Assembly (NCBI RefSeq): GCF_030272615.1
Contig: NC_081410.1
Location: 126,283,140 to 126,347,139 of the forward strand
DNA from: Cryptomeria japonica
Lineage: Eukaryota; Streptophyta; Pinopsida; Cupressales; Cupressaceae
DNA length: 64,000 nt
Direction: 5' to 3'
A program made the translations under genes and the position numbers. Below, in pieces: positions 33,236 to 45,514 of the stretch. The notes beneath the pieces are model-generated. The model did not search any database and was not told where the DNA came from. It saw nothing but the letters and a program-made list of their open reading frames with translations. Each line of letters starts with the position of its first letter. Position 1 is the stretch's first letter.

Positions 33236-33969
33236 TGTTAATTTTAAACAATCAGATGTTAATTTAAGCAATTAGATTATAATCAGACTGTGAATAAACA
33301 GTAACAGCAATAAAACACAAGACAAGACACCAATACCCTGGGAAAACCTCCCTCTTGGAGGTGAAAAATCCAGCCTTAAATATGATATGTATTATCTCAA
33401 ATGTAGGCAATTACAATATAGCGAACTTATCTCAGATAGCTGTCCAAACAGCAAGTTGGCAGAGCAATGAAGGATACAGCTCTAATCAACAGCAGATGAC
33501 TAAAGGAGATCAGCAGCAGATGTCTAAGGTAGGCTGGAGTAGAATCACACAAGGAGAGCCTTCAAGTTCGCTTGAAGATCTTGACAATTTCACCTAACAA
33601 TAGCCTCAATAAATTCGCACAAGACAAGGAGAGTTTGCCAATGTAGGAGAGCAGATTGTATCTGTGGTGAATTGATGATCAAATGACTTCATTTTGTTGT
33701 TGGTTTTATATCAACCTTTTGGCACCAAATATCCCCAAGTCGGCTTGCATGTTTATTTAATTATGTTACATTGTCATTGTGTATTCCTCATGCTACACAT
33801 TTGGGTCCAGCCCAATAATTATTTTTAATTGCCTTCCACGTTACATGCTTTTACATTTGGGTCCAACCCAATTACACATTTACATTAGATAATACATATG
33901 AATTTTAATTGTCATTGACAATATGAAAATTCGATAATCAGGTATCCGAGCTAGCTAATATTTTCAACA
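33236..33969 (-). repeat. 3' LTR of the Copia fossil (left end)
   Basis: The LTR is 734 bp. It contains a hairpin-forming GGGAAAACC...GGTGAAAAA block (33336-33372) that is also found in the other copy and in the solo LTR at 48212. Confidence 0.95.
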
Positions 33970-33978
33970 CTCCCTCTT
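33970..33978 (-). other. polypurine tract (minus strand)
   Basis: The reverse complement reads AAGAGGGAG immediately before the LTR start TGTTGAAAAT. Confidence 0.85.
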
Positions 33979-34009
33979 AGCTAGGGAGGATATCTGCCAT
34001 TTGTCATGA

Positions 34010-34290
34010 TTCATTCATGACTTTCATCTTGCATTGCCCACAAGGATGAATGTATAAGCTATATAGAGTATACTTGCAATAAAACACATAAATATCATGA
34101 ACTCATTTCATGATGTCTATCTTGTATTGCCCACAGAGGATGGATCCACCTTGCATTGCTCATAGAGGGTGGAAGAGGTCTTACACCTCAGCCTTCTCCC
34201 AGAGAAGGATACGATGTCACCTTGCATTGTCCGCAGAGGGTGACTCCACCTTGCATTGCCCGCAGAGGGTGGAAGATGCAGACTGAATTG
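34010..34290 (-). repeat. imperfect palindromic tandem repeat between pol and the polypurine tract
   Basis: Four to six copies of a unit close to CACCTTGCATTGCCC.CAGAGGGTG occur (clear at 34147-34171, 34219-34243 and 34249-34273; weaker upstream). The arms CACC and GGTG can pair. It occupies the same place as the 42-bp array in the other Copia fossil but shares no sequence with it. Confidence 0.75.
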
Positions 34291-34295
34291 CATCA

Positions 34296-34720
34296 CTAAG
34301 ATTGAGACTCCCTCTCAATCAATGCTGTGTTCTCCACAATTCCAAGCTTCTCTTTGAAGTACTCAAACTTCACCTGAGCTAGAGGCTTGGTGAGAACATC
34401 AGAAACCTGTTCATCAGTGCTGATATATTTCAGCTGGATGGCACCTCTTTGTGCCATATCACGAAAATAGTGATAATGAGTTTCCACGTGTTTTGACTTG
34501 TCATGAAACATGGGATTATGAGACATTTTAATACAACTCTGATTATCACAATAAATAATAGTGGATTCCCAAGGTTGTCCAAACAACTCAGCAAGAAGGT
34601 TGCGAAGCCAAACTGCTTGTCTAGTTGCCACACTTGAAGCAATGTATCCAGCTTCCGCAATACTTAATGCAATTGAGGACTGTTTCCTACTGGCCCAAGA
34701 GATCATAGCGGAACCCAATC
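34296..34720 (-). pseudogene. Copia RNase H region
   Basis: 'ISWASRKQSSIALSIAEAGY', 'IIYCDNQSCIKM' and 'HVETHYHYFRDM' are the expected Copia RNase H motifs; it ends with 'VSDVLTKPLAQVKFEYFKEK'. It forms the 3' end of pol. Confidence 0.9.
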
Positions 34721-35780
34721 AGAATCAGAGTAGCCTTCCAAATTGATTACTGTGTTGATTGGATACTTCAGCCCATAGCCAATTGTTCCACGCAAGCATC
34801 TCAGGATGTGCTTGGCTGCCACCAAGTGAACATGCTTTGGCTGGTTCATGAATTGACTAAGTGCACTCACTGCATAGCAAATGTCTGGTCTAGTGTTGAC
34901 TAGATACATCAAGGATCCAATCAACTGCTTGTACTTTGAAGGATCTGCAAAATCAGAGTTAGCTGTAGAAATACTCAACTTCTTCAAGTTAGTTTCCATA
35001 GGTTTACAATCCACCATACCAAATCTTTTCAATATATCAATAGTATATTTGCCTTGACTTCGAATAATTTCATTAGGTCTTTGCCACACTTCTAACCCTA
35101 GAAAGTAATGCATTAGACCTAGATCCTTCATTTCAAATTCAGTAGCTAATTCTTTCTTACACCTAATGATGAGACTATCTTCACTAGTTAGAAATAAATC
35201 ATCAACATATAGAACCATAATTCGCATTTCACCATTAAATACTTTAAAGTAAATGTTAGGGTCAACATCATTTTTATAAAATCCTAAACTGACTAAGTAC
35301 TTATCAATTCTTTCATACCAAGCTCTAGGAGCTTGCTTGAGGCCGTAGAGAGCTTCTTCAATCTACACACGAGTTTCTCTATTATGAATTTCATAACCTT
35401 CAGGTTGTTCAATATGGACTTCTTCCTCAATAACACCATTAAGGAAGGCAGTCTTTACATCCGTCTGATGTAATTTCCAACCTTTGGCTGCAGCAATAGC
35501 TATACTAGTTCTAATGGAAGTATATCTAGCAACAGGGACAAATGTTTCTTCATAATCTATGCCTTCCTTTTGAGAAAAACCACATGCTACAAATCTAGCT
35601 TTATATTTCTCTATACTACCATTAGCAACATGTTCAATTTTAAACAACCATTTGGAAGAAACAACAGACTTACCTTTAGGTCTAGGCACAATATCCCAGA
35701 CATCATTCTTGATGATGGATTGATACTCGTTGTCCATGGCTAACTTCCATGCTTGCTGGTTCATGGCTTCTTCCATGTTG
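34710..35780 (-). pseudogene. Copia reverse transcriptase region
   Basis: Copia RVT_2 landmarks are 'VSSKWLFKIEHVANGSIEKY', 'KARFVACGFSQKEGIDYEET', 'QTDVKTAFLNG' and the catalytic 'LYVDD', followed by 'IGSLMYLVNTRPDICYAVSA'. The region is interrupted. Confidence 0.92.
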
Positions 35781-35789
35781 GATGGTTTA

Positions 35790-36750
35790 GCCTTAATGAT
35801 GCAACATAGTTGGAGAGCTTCTGAGGTCTCTTACTTTCTTTGAAAGTGTCACTTGGAGCTGCAAACTTTTCTGCATCTTGAATTGTGCTTCTAACCCAAA
35901 GAGGTCTTTTCTTGCTAACTGCAATGTCTCTAGGTCCATCAATTGGAACCAGACAGGATGATCATCATGCTCAATAGGTTCAGGAGGTTCAATAGACTCC
36001 CTCTGAATCTCAGGGTTAGTATCAATATCCATATCATTGACTTCTTTATCAATATCAATAAGAGAACCATTAGATTTCTTGAAAGCAATATTTTCTTCAA
36101 AGGTGACATCCCTACCTACCTCAATGTACCTTTGACTAGGAATGTAGATGCGAAATGCCTTGGAAGATTCACTATATCCAACAAGGATACCCTTCTTCCC
36201 GGAAGGCTCTAACTTAGTCCTCTTTTCCTTTGGCACATGAACATAGACAAGACTTCCAAAGATCCTTAGTTGGTTGCTATCTGGTTTGACTCTAGTGAAA
36301 GCTTCCTCGGGAGTTATGTTCTTCACGACATGGTGAGGGCATCTATTCTGAATGTACATTGCAGTCTTGGATGCTTCAGCCCATAAGAAGGTCTGGAGGT
36401 CCTGATTGTGAATCATAGCTTTGGCAGCTTCAATAATGGCTCTATTCTTTCGTTCAGCTACACCATTTTGTTGAGGATTGTAGGGAACGCAGAACTCCCT
36501 CTTAATTCCTGTTTCTACACAAAAGTCATTGAAGCTACTTGAGGTGTATTCACCTCCATTGTCAGATCTTAACACACTAATCCTTTTACCAGACATATTT
36601 TCAGCTAGAGCTTTAAATTCTTTAAGCCTACTTAGCACTTCATAAGATTCTTTAGATTTTGGAAAGTAAATCAAAGTCTTTCTAGAAAAATCATCTATAA
36701 ATGTAACATAGTATAGAAATCTGCTAGGTGAAGGAACATACATGGGTCCA
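35790..36750 (-). pseudogene. Copia integrase region
   Basis: The rve core is visible with 'FIDDFSRKTLIYF' (first Asp), 'RSDNGGEYTSSSF' (second Asp) and 'NGVAERKNRAIIEAA' (Glu). The C-terminal 'KGILVGYSESSKAFRIY' follows, as in Copia. Integrase inserts the cDNA in a live element. Confidence 0.92.
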
Positions 36751-37089
36751 CATAGATCAGAATGAACAAGTGCTAATTTCTCCTTAGCTCTCTACTTTCA
36801 CTTTTATGAAATGGACTTTTAGTGTTCTTACCTAATGCACAACCTTTGCAAGCATCATCATGAAATTGATTAAGTTTAGGCATACATTTAACCATTTTTT
36901 CAAGTGAAGGAAGTGCTTGATAGTGAAGATGATCGAGCCTTCTATGCCATAGCTCGCTAGATTCAGGAGCTTCATGAATGAGTGCTCGAATGGGGTTAGC
37001 TGAAGCTTATACAAACTATCATATCTATTTCCAATAACACGAGTAGATTTAATACTAGATTTCTTAGGCCATGCAAGTACTTTACCCTC

Positions 37090-37560
37090 AGAAAATGTTA
37101 GAAAATGCTATTTGATAACCTTTATCTTCTAGAGCAGAAATAGAAATTAAATTCCTCTTAATTCCAGGGACAAATAAAATATCACTAAGATGCAAGGACA
37201 TGCCAGATTCTAAATTTAAAGAAGTGCTACCAAAACCTCTTACCGAATACTGAGCATCATCACCAATTACCACATGAAGGTTGGACTCTTTCTCCATCAA
37301 GTTTGAGAGATGCTCTCGATATCTCGTGATGTGTCTAGATGCACCACTGTCTATCAACCAAGTGTTGCTATCGGTTGGCACATTGCTGGACAAGGCAAAA
37401 ATGAAGAGGTAGTCTTCATTATCCTCTGAGTTTGCAACTTCATTCAGGTTGGCCTCTCCTTGCATGGGCGGGTTCTGACATTCTTTAGCATAATGTCCAA
37501 ACTTGCGCATCTGAAGCAACGGACACGTGAAAGATCCCTTGGCTTCTTCCTTGAATCGTA
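37090..37560 (-). pseudogene. Copia zinc knuckle and protease region
   Basis: Traces of the zinc knuckle ('HYAKECQNPPMQGEA') precede an aspartic protease with 'TWLIDSGASRHIT' (active-site DSGA) and 'LVSIS'-type sequence near its end ('GIKRNLISISALEDKG'). Confidence 0.85.
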
Positions 37561-38240
37561 AGCAAGAGGTCTGAAGTCTCTATCTCTTTTGAAGTTGTTC
37601 TTCTCCCAATGGCCTCCCTTTCTTCTAACATGTTGAGATGCAAGCACATGTTGATCTCCTCCATGAGAGCCTTTATGCATTTCTTTGGCAGCAAGGCATG
37701 ACTCCTCTTGAATGCAATCTGATCGGAGGTGATCGAAGGAAGGGAATTCAACTCTTCCACTTATGCTTTGAATAAAAGAATCCCAAGAGTCAGGAAGACC
37801 ATTCAAAGCAATCATGACAATATCCTTGTCCACAACCTTGCTTCCAATGGCGCTGAGGTGGTCCTTCAATCCTGAAATCTTCATGAAGAAGGACTCATTT
37901 TGACTTGAAGAAGTTGCTGCCTCAATGTAAGTGTCCGGCTGATGTTGTTGATCTCATATATCCCTTCTAGATGTTTAAACATCTCTCGGGCTGTCTTCAA
38001 TTTGGAGATGACTGGAACAAGATGATCCTTCACGGAATCAATAAGGAACTTCTTTGCTTTGAGAGCATTCTTCTTGAATTGCTTTAGCTCTTCCGGATCC
38101 GAAGGTTCAGTCAGATCCACGTCTTCCACAAACTGTAACAGCTCTAATTCTTCAAGAGCAAGGAGGACACGAACCTTCCATGATGTAAAATTGAGGGCAC
38201 CTGCAAGTCTATCCTCTACTTTCAGACCTGTAACCATCTT
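37450..38240 (-). pseudogene. Copia gag region
   Basis: UBN2-type gag starting 'MVTGLKVEDRLAGALNFTSW', with 'LIDSVKDHLVPVISKLKTAR' and 'LNGLPDSWDSFIQSISGRVE'. It is homologous to the gag of the 21.4-kb fossil. Confidence 0.9.
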
Positions 38241-38309
38241 GCAAAACTAAAAACAGCAAACTGAAAGTGAAGGACAAGTAATAATCTGATTATTTTGAAT
38301 GAACCTGAA

Positions 38310-38321
38310 GCTCTGATACCA
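38310..38321 (-). other. primer binding site, tRNA-Met (minus strand)
   Basis: The reverse complement reads TGGTATCAGAGC and directly abuts the 5' LTR. Confidence 0.92.
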
Positions 38322-39056
38322 TGTTAATTTTAAACAATTAGATGTTAATTTAAGCAATTAGATTATAATCAGACTGTGAATAAACAGTAACAGCAATAAA
38401 ACACAAGACAAAAGACACCAATACCCTGGGAAAACCTCCCTCTTGGAGGTGAAAAACCCAGCTTTAAATATGATATGTATTATCTCAAATGTAGGCAATT
38501 ACAATATAGCGAACTTATCTTAGATCGCTGTCCAAACAGCAAGTTGGCAGAGCAATGAAGGATGCAGCTCTAATCAACAGCAGATGACTAAAGGAGATCA
38601 GCAGCAGATGTCTAATGTAGGCTGGAGTAGAATCGCACACGGAGAGCCTTCAAGTTCGCTTGAAGATCTTGACAATTTCACCTAACAATAGCCTCAATAA
38701 ATTCGCACAAGAGAAGGAGAGTTTGCCAATGTAGGAGAGCAGATTGTATCCGTGGTGAATTGATGATCAAATGACTTCATTTTGTTGTTGGTTTTATATC
38801 AACCTTTTAGCACCAAATATCCCCAAGTCGGCTTGCATGTTTATTTAATTATGTTACATGTCTTCGTGAATTCCTCACGCTACACATTTGGGTCCAGCCC
38901 AATAATTATATTTAATTGCCTTCCACGTTACATGCTTTTACATTTGGGTCCAGCCCTATAACACATTTACATGGGATAATACATATGAATTTTAATTGTC
39001 ATTGACAACATTAAAATTTGATAATCAGGTATCTGAGCTAGATAATATTTTCAACA
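38322..39056 (-). repeat. 5' LTR of the Copia fossil (right end)
   Basis: The LTR is 735 bp and about 96% identical to 33236-33969 by eye. Most differences cluster in the last 200 bp on the plus strand. Confidence 0.95.
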
Positions 39057-40499
39057 GAGGACACCGAGAAGGTCTACAATACCAGTTGAGTTCAACTTTT
39101 TTGCTATGAGGATTCACTTATGAAGGATAGACTAGGCTAAGGCACCCGCTTTAGGAAAAACATACAGCCACAAGAAAAATTTGTAGGCCAAGCAGGGGCA
39201 AAGGCAGCAAGATTTTGTATTTTATAACTTCTTGTCGTGTATCTCCGAAATTTTACCCCACACTAGATAATTTCATCCTTTTTCTTTGCTAAGATTTTTT
39301 CTTTTTTTCTAATTCCTCTTTTTATTATGCTCTTTACCCTCAATGGTATGGGCACCTTGTCAAAATTCCTCTAATGACACTCCAAACCCATAGACCTGCT
39401 GAGCAAAATAATATAATGTGGTACTTTATATCACCCCAAACTTTTTTTATCAAGTCTTTGCATTCAGCTAGCCTTGGGTTATCCATGTCTATTCCACAAA
39501 TCTGTCCAAAAGTTCGCATGTTTACCATCATTTACAATGTAGGAAAGATGATTGGTGATAATGTGCTTGCATTTCATCAAGAAATTCCACACAAGTATTA
39601 GATTGCATATTAGCAAGAGTGAGGATCCTCTTTGGGTCATCACTTTCTCGATATTTAGTTTGTAGAGTTTTGCTCCATTCTTGAACAATTTTCTAAGTTA
39701 GATCTACCTCTAAAGCTAAGTTGCATTCCCTAAGTAATTGAATACTTGCACCATCTACATCTTTCTTTTTCCTTCAACATCCTAGTCAATTAGTGGGATT
39801 TTGTTTGTATTGCTTGAACCTTACCATAGGAATCTCAAAAGTATTCCATCCATATCATTGGAGGCTTTCTTTGTGAGTTCCAGACAAGACAACATATAAT
39901 TTTAGATTATTGATAAGACAACCTTTAGCATCACAATTCTACAAGCTTGCATTAGTCCCCTTTTTTATGCTTCAAAATTCACTATGCAAGCACCAGTTGT
40001 GTCCGCCACAAACTAGTGTGAATTTGCACCCTTATATAGTGGGACACCGAAATATTTGCATGGAATGTTGTCTATGTTGATACTTGAGAAACTTCATGAT
40101 TCTTCTCTAAGTTGTTTTCTTGGTGTTGAAGATTTAAATTCTTTTTCTTTATTTATCAATTGACTAGAGCAAGAAATGTGTGTATTGAGTGATGCTTTTA
40201 TCATCACAACTTCCTCCACTCATGCATTCCGATACAAAATCATATCATCAGCCAAAAGTCGATGAGTAATTGAATCAATGTTGCAGGCAATTTGGATGCC
40301 ACACTGGCTCCTTGACACAACTTTAATGGAAATAGCTCTACCTAGAGCCTCCACCATCATAATGAAGAGTAAAGGGGACAAAGGATTCCCTTGTTGTATG
40401 CCCCAAGCTATTTAAAAGAAGCCACAAGGATTCCCATTGACTAGGATGGGAAATCTTGGAGTAGAGATACAATTGAATATCCAATTAATCCACTTCTGT

Positions 40500-40985
40500 C
40501 TAAAACCAAATTTCTTTAGAACCCTCATCAAGAACAATGAACTTTACCCTATAATAGACCTTATTGACATCTAATTTAATTACCATAGTTTTCCAAGTTG
40601 TCTTCACAATAGAGTGAATTGCTTCAAATGCTATGGAAATCCCATCTATGATGTTTCTACTTGAGGTGAAGCCACTTTGCTTAGGAAAATTTAAGGTGGG
40701 AAGAAGATCCTTTAATTTGTTTGCAATCACCTTGGACAAGATTTTATAAATTGTGTTGCTTTGGGAAATGGGGTGGTAATATGAGAAAGACAAACAAACT
40801 ATTTTCTTGGGAATCAAAACATTATTGGTGTTTCTTAGGTCCTTCAATATTTTGCCAATTCTCCTAAAGTCCTCCACCAATGTCCACTCATCCTCCCCTA
40901 TAAAGTACAAACATTTTTGATTAAAAAGGGAAAGAAATTTATCCAGTCCTAGGGCTTTACTTGGGGTGAATTTGAAAGATGACAA
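40500..40985 (-). pseudogene. LINE reverse transcriptase fragment
   Basis: The 161-codon open piece has 'NTNNVLIPKK', 'PISQSNTIYKILSKVIANKL', 'FPKQSGFTSSRNIIDGISIA' and 'VIKLDVNKVYYRVKF', matching RT motifs 1-4 of plant LINEs. The conserved DxxxAYD motif is degraded to 'DVNKVYY'. The later FADD block is not in this open frame. The piece belongs to the LINE at 31430-43140. Confidence 0.85.
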
Positions 40986-41699
40986 CCTTCTTCACCTCCT
41001 CCACCAAGATAGGTGCTATGAGCATAGCAATATTATCATCCTTGACCAGACATGGGAATATTCTCCAATAAATTAACCATGTCTTGGAGATTTAATAACT
41101 CATCCCCTGCTAACAAATTTTTGCAGAAGAGAACCACTTCGTTTTGAATTTCTTAAATGCTTGTTAAAATCTGTCCATCTCTTGAAGTGACATTGATTGT
41201 GGTTTGTCCTTGCTGAATTTTTGTTGTGTTATGAATTTTTTATTTATTTAGATTGTCCTCTACCAACCATATCTCTCTTGATTTGGACTTACTATAATAA
41301 ATTTCCTCTCCGACAGGGATGTCTACATGTTCCTCCAATTCTTTTTCCTTTAAATAATTGGATTGGAACATACCATTCACAATTATTTTCTCATTTAAAT
41401 CTGCTAAACCTTTTTCGATCTTGTCTTTTTCTTCAAAGATATATTTGAAGGAACACTAATTTCAAACTTTCTATCTCTCTTTAATGTGCAACAAATTCCT
41501 TGTGAAAATGAAATTTAAGAGCCTTTTATATTCTTGGGCTCATTCCACCATTGCACGAGTAAGTCTTTTAGATATCTTCTAAACTACATCCTCTCAAGCT
41601 TGAATTGATGTCAAATTGGGGGCTCATCTTCGAGTAAAAGAAAGTCGGATAGTGATCTGATCCAGAAATTGGGCATATAGAGGAGTCCAAAAAATGTGT

Positions 41700-42050
41700 A
41701 GACTGGAGCTAGTTAGTTGTATGTAAGAAACAATCTAGTCTCTCAACAATGTTGGTGAAACCATCTTGTTTGTTTGTCCAAGTAAAGGCCCCATTGTTGT
41801 GAGGTACATCCATAAGGTTGACAACTTGAACAAAATTTGGAAAGTTAATTTGTGTTTGAGTCATCCAACAAAGATGCTCTCTTTTTCTTACAGTTTCATC
41901 GATCACCTCAAAATCCCCCCAATAATAAAGTTCTCATTTCTAAAAGGTTGCATTGTGGCCAAGATTTCATTCCATGCTATAAGTTTATCTTTAATTTTTG
42001 TGAAAGTCAAGATTAGAGAGATTGCTTTGTACCTTTAGAAACACCTAGTG
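41700..42050 (-). pseudogene. LINE endonuclease fragment
   Basis: 'FVQVVNLMDVPHNNGAFTWT' and 'NIVERLDCFLHTTN' match the APE endonuclease region of plant LINEs ('LxDxxxxxGxFTWxN', 'RLDRFL'). The flanking motifs are scattered over other frames. Confidence 0.75.
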
Positions 42051-42899
42051 TGTTTGAGAGAAAATCACCTCCACCAAAGAGTGCAAAGGATTCCATAGAA
42101 CCCCCAAGAAATTAGTGGAACCAATAGCATCTTCACACCAGCCATACCAGCCTTTACAATGTATTATGAAATTCTCTGCCTCCACTTAATAGTATTATGT
42201 CAACCAATAAATTGTCCAAATGGCACCCAATCATTTGCTGCTTGTTAGAGGCATAAACCCCTAACATTCCAAGTGTTTGACTAACCAATAGACATGGTAG
42301 TTTCTTTGCTTACCTGTTGATTGGTTTTTCTTCCTCTTTTTCTTCCAATCCGTAGTTATTGTTGAGAAAATTAGATTTAGATTGGCTAATGCATCATTAG
42401 TTCACAATACCCACTTCCTCCTCCATCTCATTGTCAGAGCTTTTCCTAAGTCTCCAAATCTTTTGCACACTCCTTTGAATCCTCTGCTCTCGCCAAAATC
42501 TCCTGCAATAAAATTATAGCTAGATTCGTAGACAAACTAGTAGGCATATTAGGTTCCCTTTGATCCCACAGCCAGTTCCTTACCTTTTCCTAGTTCTTCC
42601 CTTTCTAGATTTGCATTGGCCAGTTGTTTTGGAATCTAGTGTTGAGTGGGAGTTGATAGAAATTGTGGACACATTGGTGCCATCTGGTCTCTATCCCTAC
42701 ATTCTAGACAAATAATTTTTTCGCCTCCACTTTGAATGATTGAATCCACTCTCTGAGTGTAGCAGTTAAAGTATTATGGATTAGAATTGCTTTGATGGAT
42801 GCCAACTTAATTTTAGCAAAGATGCATGAATTATTTTGTAAGATCTCCTTGCCAACCTCAACAATCACCCCAAGGCTGCTGCCTATTTTTGAGAGGCAT

Positions 42900-43100
42900 T
42901 TTTTTGACTAGTATTCTAATGGTACATTGTAAAGTTTGATCCAACAAGTTGTGTCACACGGGTAGAGAACAGTAGGGTTGAAGTTAGGGTACCTTTTTTG
43001 GCATATATAGCATTTTAGAGCCAAGCATTGTTTCCTCATCACAAAATTCCTATCTTCAACTCTCCAAAAGATTGTAGAAGTGGCAGTATTCAAAAGGGGA
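42900..43100 (-). pseudogene. LINE ORF1 (DUF4283-like) fragment
   Basis: 'NFVMRKQCLALKCYICQKRY' and 'PCDTTCWIKLYNVPLEY' correspond to the end of DUF4283 ('pvWvrLpnLPleyw'). It marks the 5' part of the decayed LINE. Confidence 0.65.
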
Positions 43101-43212
43101 TTGAGTCAGAGCAATAGATCAAGTTGATGGAGTGGAAGCACCCCTTCCTATTCAACAACCACTGATGTAAGCACCTGAACTAGTTCCTTGTCAGCATCCT
43201 ACTTGAGAAACA

Positions 43213-43312
43213 GACCACCATATATATACAGATACACACACATGTATGCACGTGTATCTGTATGTATGACCAGATACACACACATATGTATGCATGTGTA
43301 TCTATATGCATG
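43213..43312. repeat. two-copy CA/TG hairpin repeat
   Basis: Two units with arms AGATACACACACAT and ATGCA.GTGTATCT lie next to each other, with a period of about 46 bp. Each can fold into a hairpin. Confidence 0.75.
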
Positions 43313-43946
43313 ACCATACCTAGCCATACCAAATCTGCCATATCAACAAGCTTGATCCCAAACCTGAACAGGTAACTTAGAAAACAAAACTGTAATAACC
43401 CTAAACATTGTATCTGAAATTTGCATTTGCAGTTCCGAGTTTTACAGTTTACCGAAGTTTTGTATATGTAGTTTATGAGTCAACACATTTTAATCATTAA
43501 TCGTTATTATGTGAATGTCTATTAAATCAATGTTTCTAGCCATTTATTGGAAATTTGGAACCATTAAGTATTTCTTGTTTATACCAATATCTTTTTCTTT
43601 TGAACCCTACCCTAAAGGCCCTGACTAATCTTTGTGTGTGTTTGTTTCTGTCCTCTCTTGTCCTTCTAACTTTGACACACTACTATGAGGCATAGTTGGC
43701 AGACTCGGAATTGACAAAAACTCTACAAACCCAAAATTTTTGACTTGGAAAAAACTATGCAAAAAACTTGACAACTTAAAAAATTGCTTAAATTTCTTTA
43801 GAAACACATTTTTGTGGCAAAATTCAATGACAAAATGTATCTAATGAGTCCATAAATGAGTACAAAAGTGTTTTCTATTAAATTTTATTGATTTGAATAC
43901 AAATTGTGTACAAGATTGCATCATCATGCAAAATCTTGATGGTTGA

Positions 43947-45514
43947 TGTGATGTCCCCAAACTGAACCTCATCAAATATTGTTGATATTAAGAAAGCTCC
44001 TTGTATTATCTTTACAAATGAGGAATGGTAATGTATATTACAAAGACCATGTCAGAATTATGGTAAAGTCTCTTGTATTGAGCACAAGTATACTAGTTAT
44101 ATCACAAAGACTGATAGTTATAGAGGAAAACAAAAAACAAATATTGGCCACTGAACCAGCCATCATCTAGAAAAGACAGCGACTATGCTTCCTCAATGAT
44201 GGTTGATTCATTCATGCAAAAGCAGAAACTATACATTCATACTAAGAAGTCGCTTGTGTCAAGTCAACGGATACAAAGGATGCAAATTCATTAAGAATAA
44301 TAAGGACGATTTATTTATCATCACAACAGAAAACATATGTTAAAGTGATTATCATTAAGGTCACCGATATAATTGGCTACCTAGTCTGATGTGGATACAA
44401 GTTATGAGTCTAAATGGTGGTCAAAGAAATGTTTGCAGCTTAAATTGGTGGATGTTCGAAGCTTAAAGTGGTGGAACCGATACACAATATGAAACGGTGA
44501 AATTAGTAATTAAATAAAAGTTTTTTTGAACTCGTAAACAAACAAATCGAGTCAGCAACTGATGAAAAGCTACGACCCTTCCACGTAAGATCATTGAGTG
44601 TCTCTTTGTGAAGGGACAAATACGTGAGTATATATTCACATTTGAAAATTAGTTTTATTTGGGAAGGGAGTGTGTGGTCTCTGACGTGTGCAGATGATCA
44701 CGTATGGAGTGTGGACTAAGTACGTGACTAATAGATAATAAAGTATCTATTCAGATCTGCACTTGTATAGATTAAAAGAAGATTACGAAAGGAGTTGGAA
44801 TGGAGATATAAGAGAGTGGGAAAGAAATATACATGAATAATCAGTTGTAGAAGAGCATATATCTGAGATATAACAGCAGATATATGAACTTAGCACATGC
44901 AAATTTGAAATGAAGAATATGCAGATTTAATGATCAGATTCATGAAGATTCTACAAAGCATAACTATGAAGATTATATGAGACTAATGAAGAGTGTGGTG
45001 TGTGTTGAAATAAAAGAAATATCAGACGTACCATTCAGACCTGTACGTAAAAGTAACAGAAGATTGTCAAAGGCAGATGTCTGAGTATATGTCTATTTGA
45101 CAGCAGATATAAAAGTACATTGAAGCAAAGGTTGTGAAAATTAGTAGGGCAGATTTATGATCAGGTTATAGCAGATTTGAGAAAGAAATTGTGACATGTA
45201 AAAAAATGGGTGGTGTGTTTATGTGCTTGAAGACAATCATTATAAACACCTAATCGTAAGAGGGCTGACCCTGAAAACATTATATCAGAGGAATTGATAG
45301 CAAGAGATTTGGATTATGCATCATCTATTTATGACAAGCTATCAAGATAAGTTCTCCATCCTGAACTATATTTAGAATTATAAATCAAATATTATAATAA
45401 AATGTTTCCAGTTTGATGAAATCTTATTCATAAATATATTACATTTCTCACTATAAGCTGGAATTGTTGTTTCAGGACTGAATTATTGTAAAATCTCAAA
45501 CTGGGGACATTACA
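43947..45514. mobile_element. solo LTR, 1568 bp
   Basis: The unit begins TGTGATGTCCCCA and ends TGGGGACATTACA, inverted ends with one mismatch in 13. It is flanked by a perfect 5-bp TSD, GTTGA (43942-43946 and 45515-45519). No coding region was found. It sits in the left part of the hAT element. Confidence 0.9.

Larger units (their letters stand above)
33236..39056 (-). mobile_element. Copia LTR retrotransposon fossil, all domains recognisable
   Basis: TG...CA LTRs of 734 and 735 bp are bounded by a perfect 5-bp TSD, GAGGA (33231-33235 and 39057-39061). The tRNA-Met primer site adjoins the right LTR and the polypurine tract adjoins the left, so the element runs on the minus strand. The order gag, protease/zinc knuckle, integrase, reverse transcriptase, RNase H is the Copia order. 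It is broken, with roughly half a dozen interruptions. The LTRs differ at about 4% of sites by eye, so it is somewhat younger than the Copia fossil at 21383-25859. Confidence 0.95.
31430..43140 (-). mobile_element. decayed LINE, split by a Copia element
   Basis: Read from 43140 leftwards it shows an ORF1 remnant (DUF4283-like, 42900-43100), endonuclease ('NLMDVPHNNGAFTWTNKQDG' near 41750-41810), and reverse transcriptase (40500-40985, with 'FTPSKALGLDKF', 'SKVIANKLKDLLP' and 'VIKLDVNKVYYRVKF'). Post-polymerase sequence follows near 39480-39690 ('VNDGKHANFWTDLWNRHG'), then RNase H (31930-32420) and a further C-terminal stretch to about 31460. The 33236-39056 block is a later Copia insertion. 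Many stops and frameshifts make this much older than the LINE at 9132-17020. Both outer limits are estimated from protein similarity. Confidence 0.8.

Noticed and set aside
34561-38250. Plus-strand frames across the Copia element
   Set aside because: They are antisense shadows of gag and pol on the minus strand.
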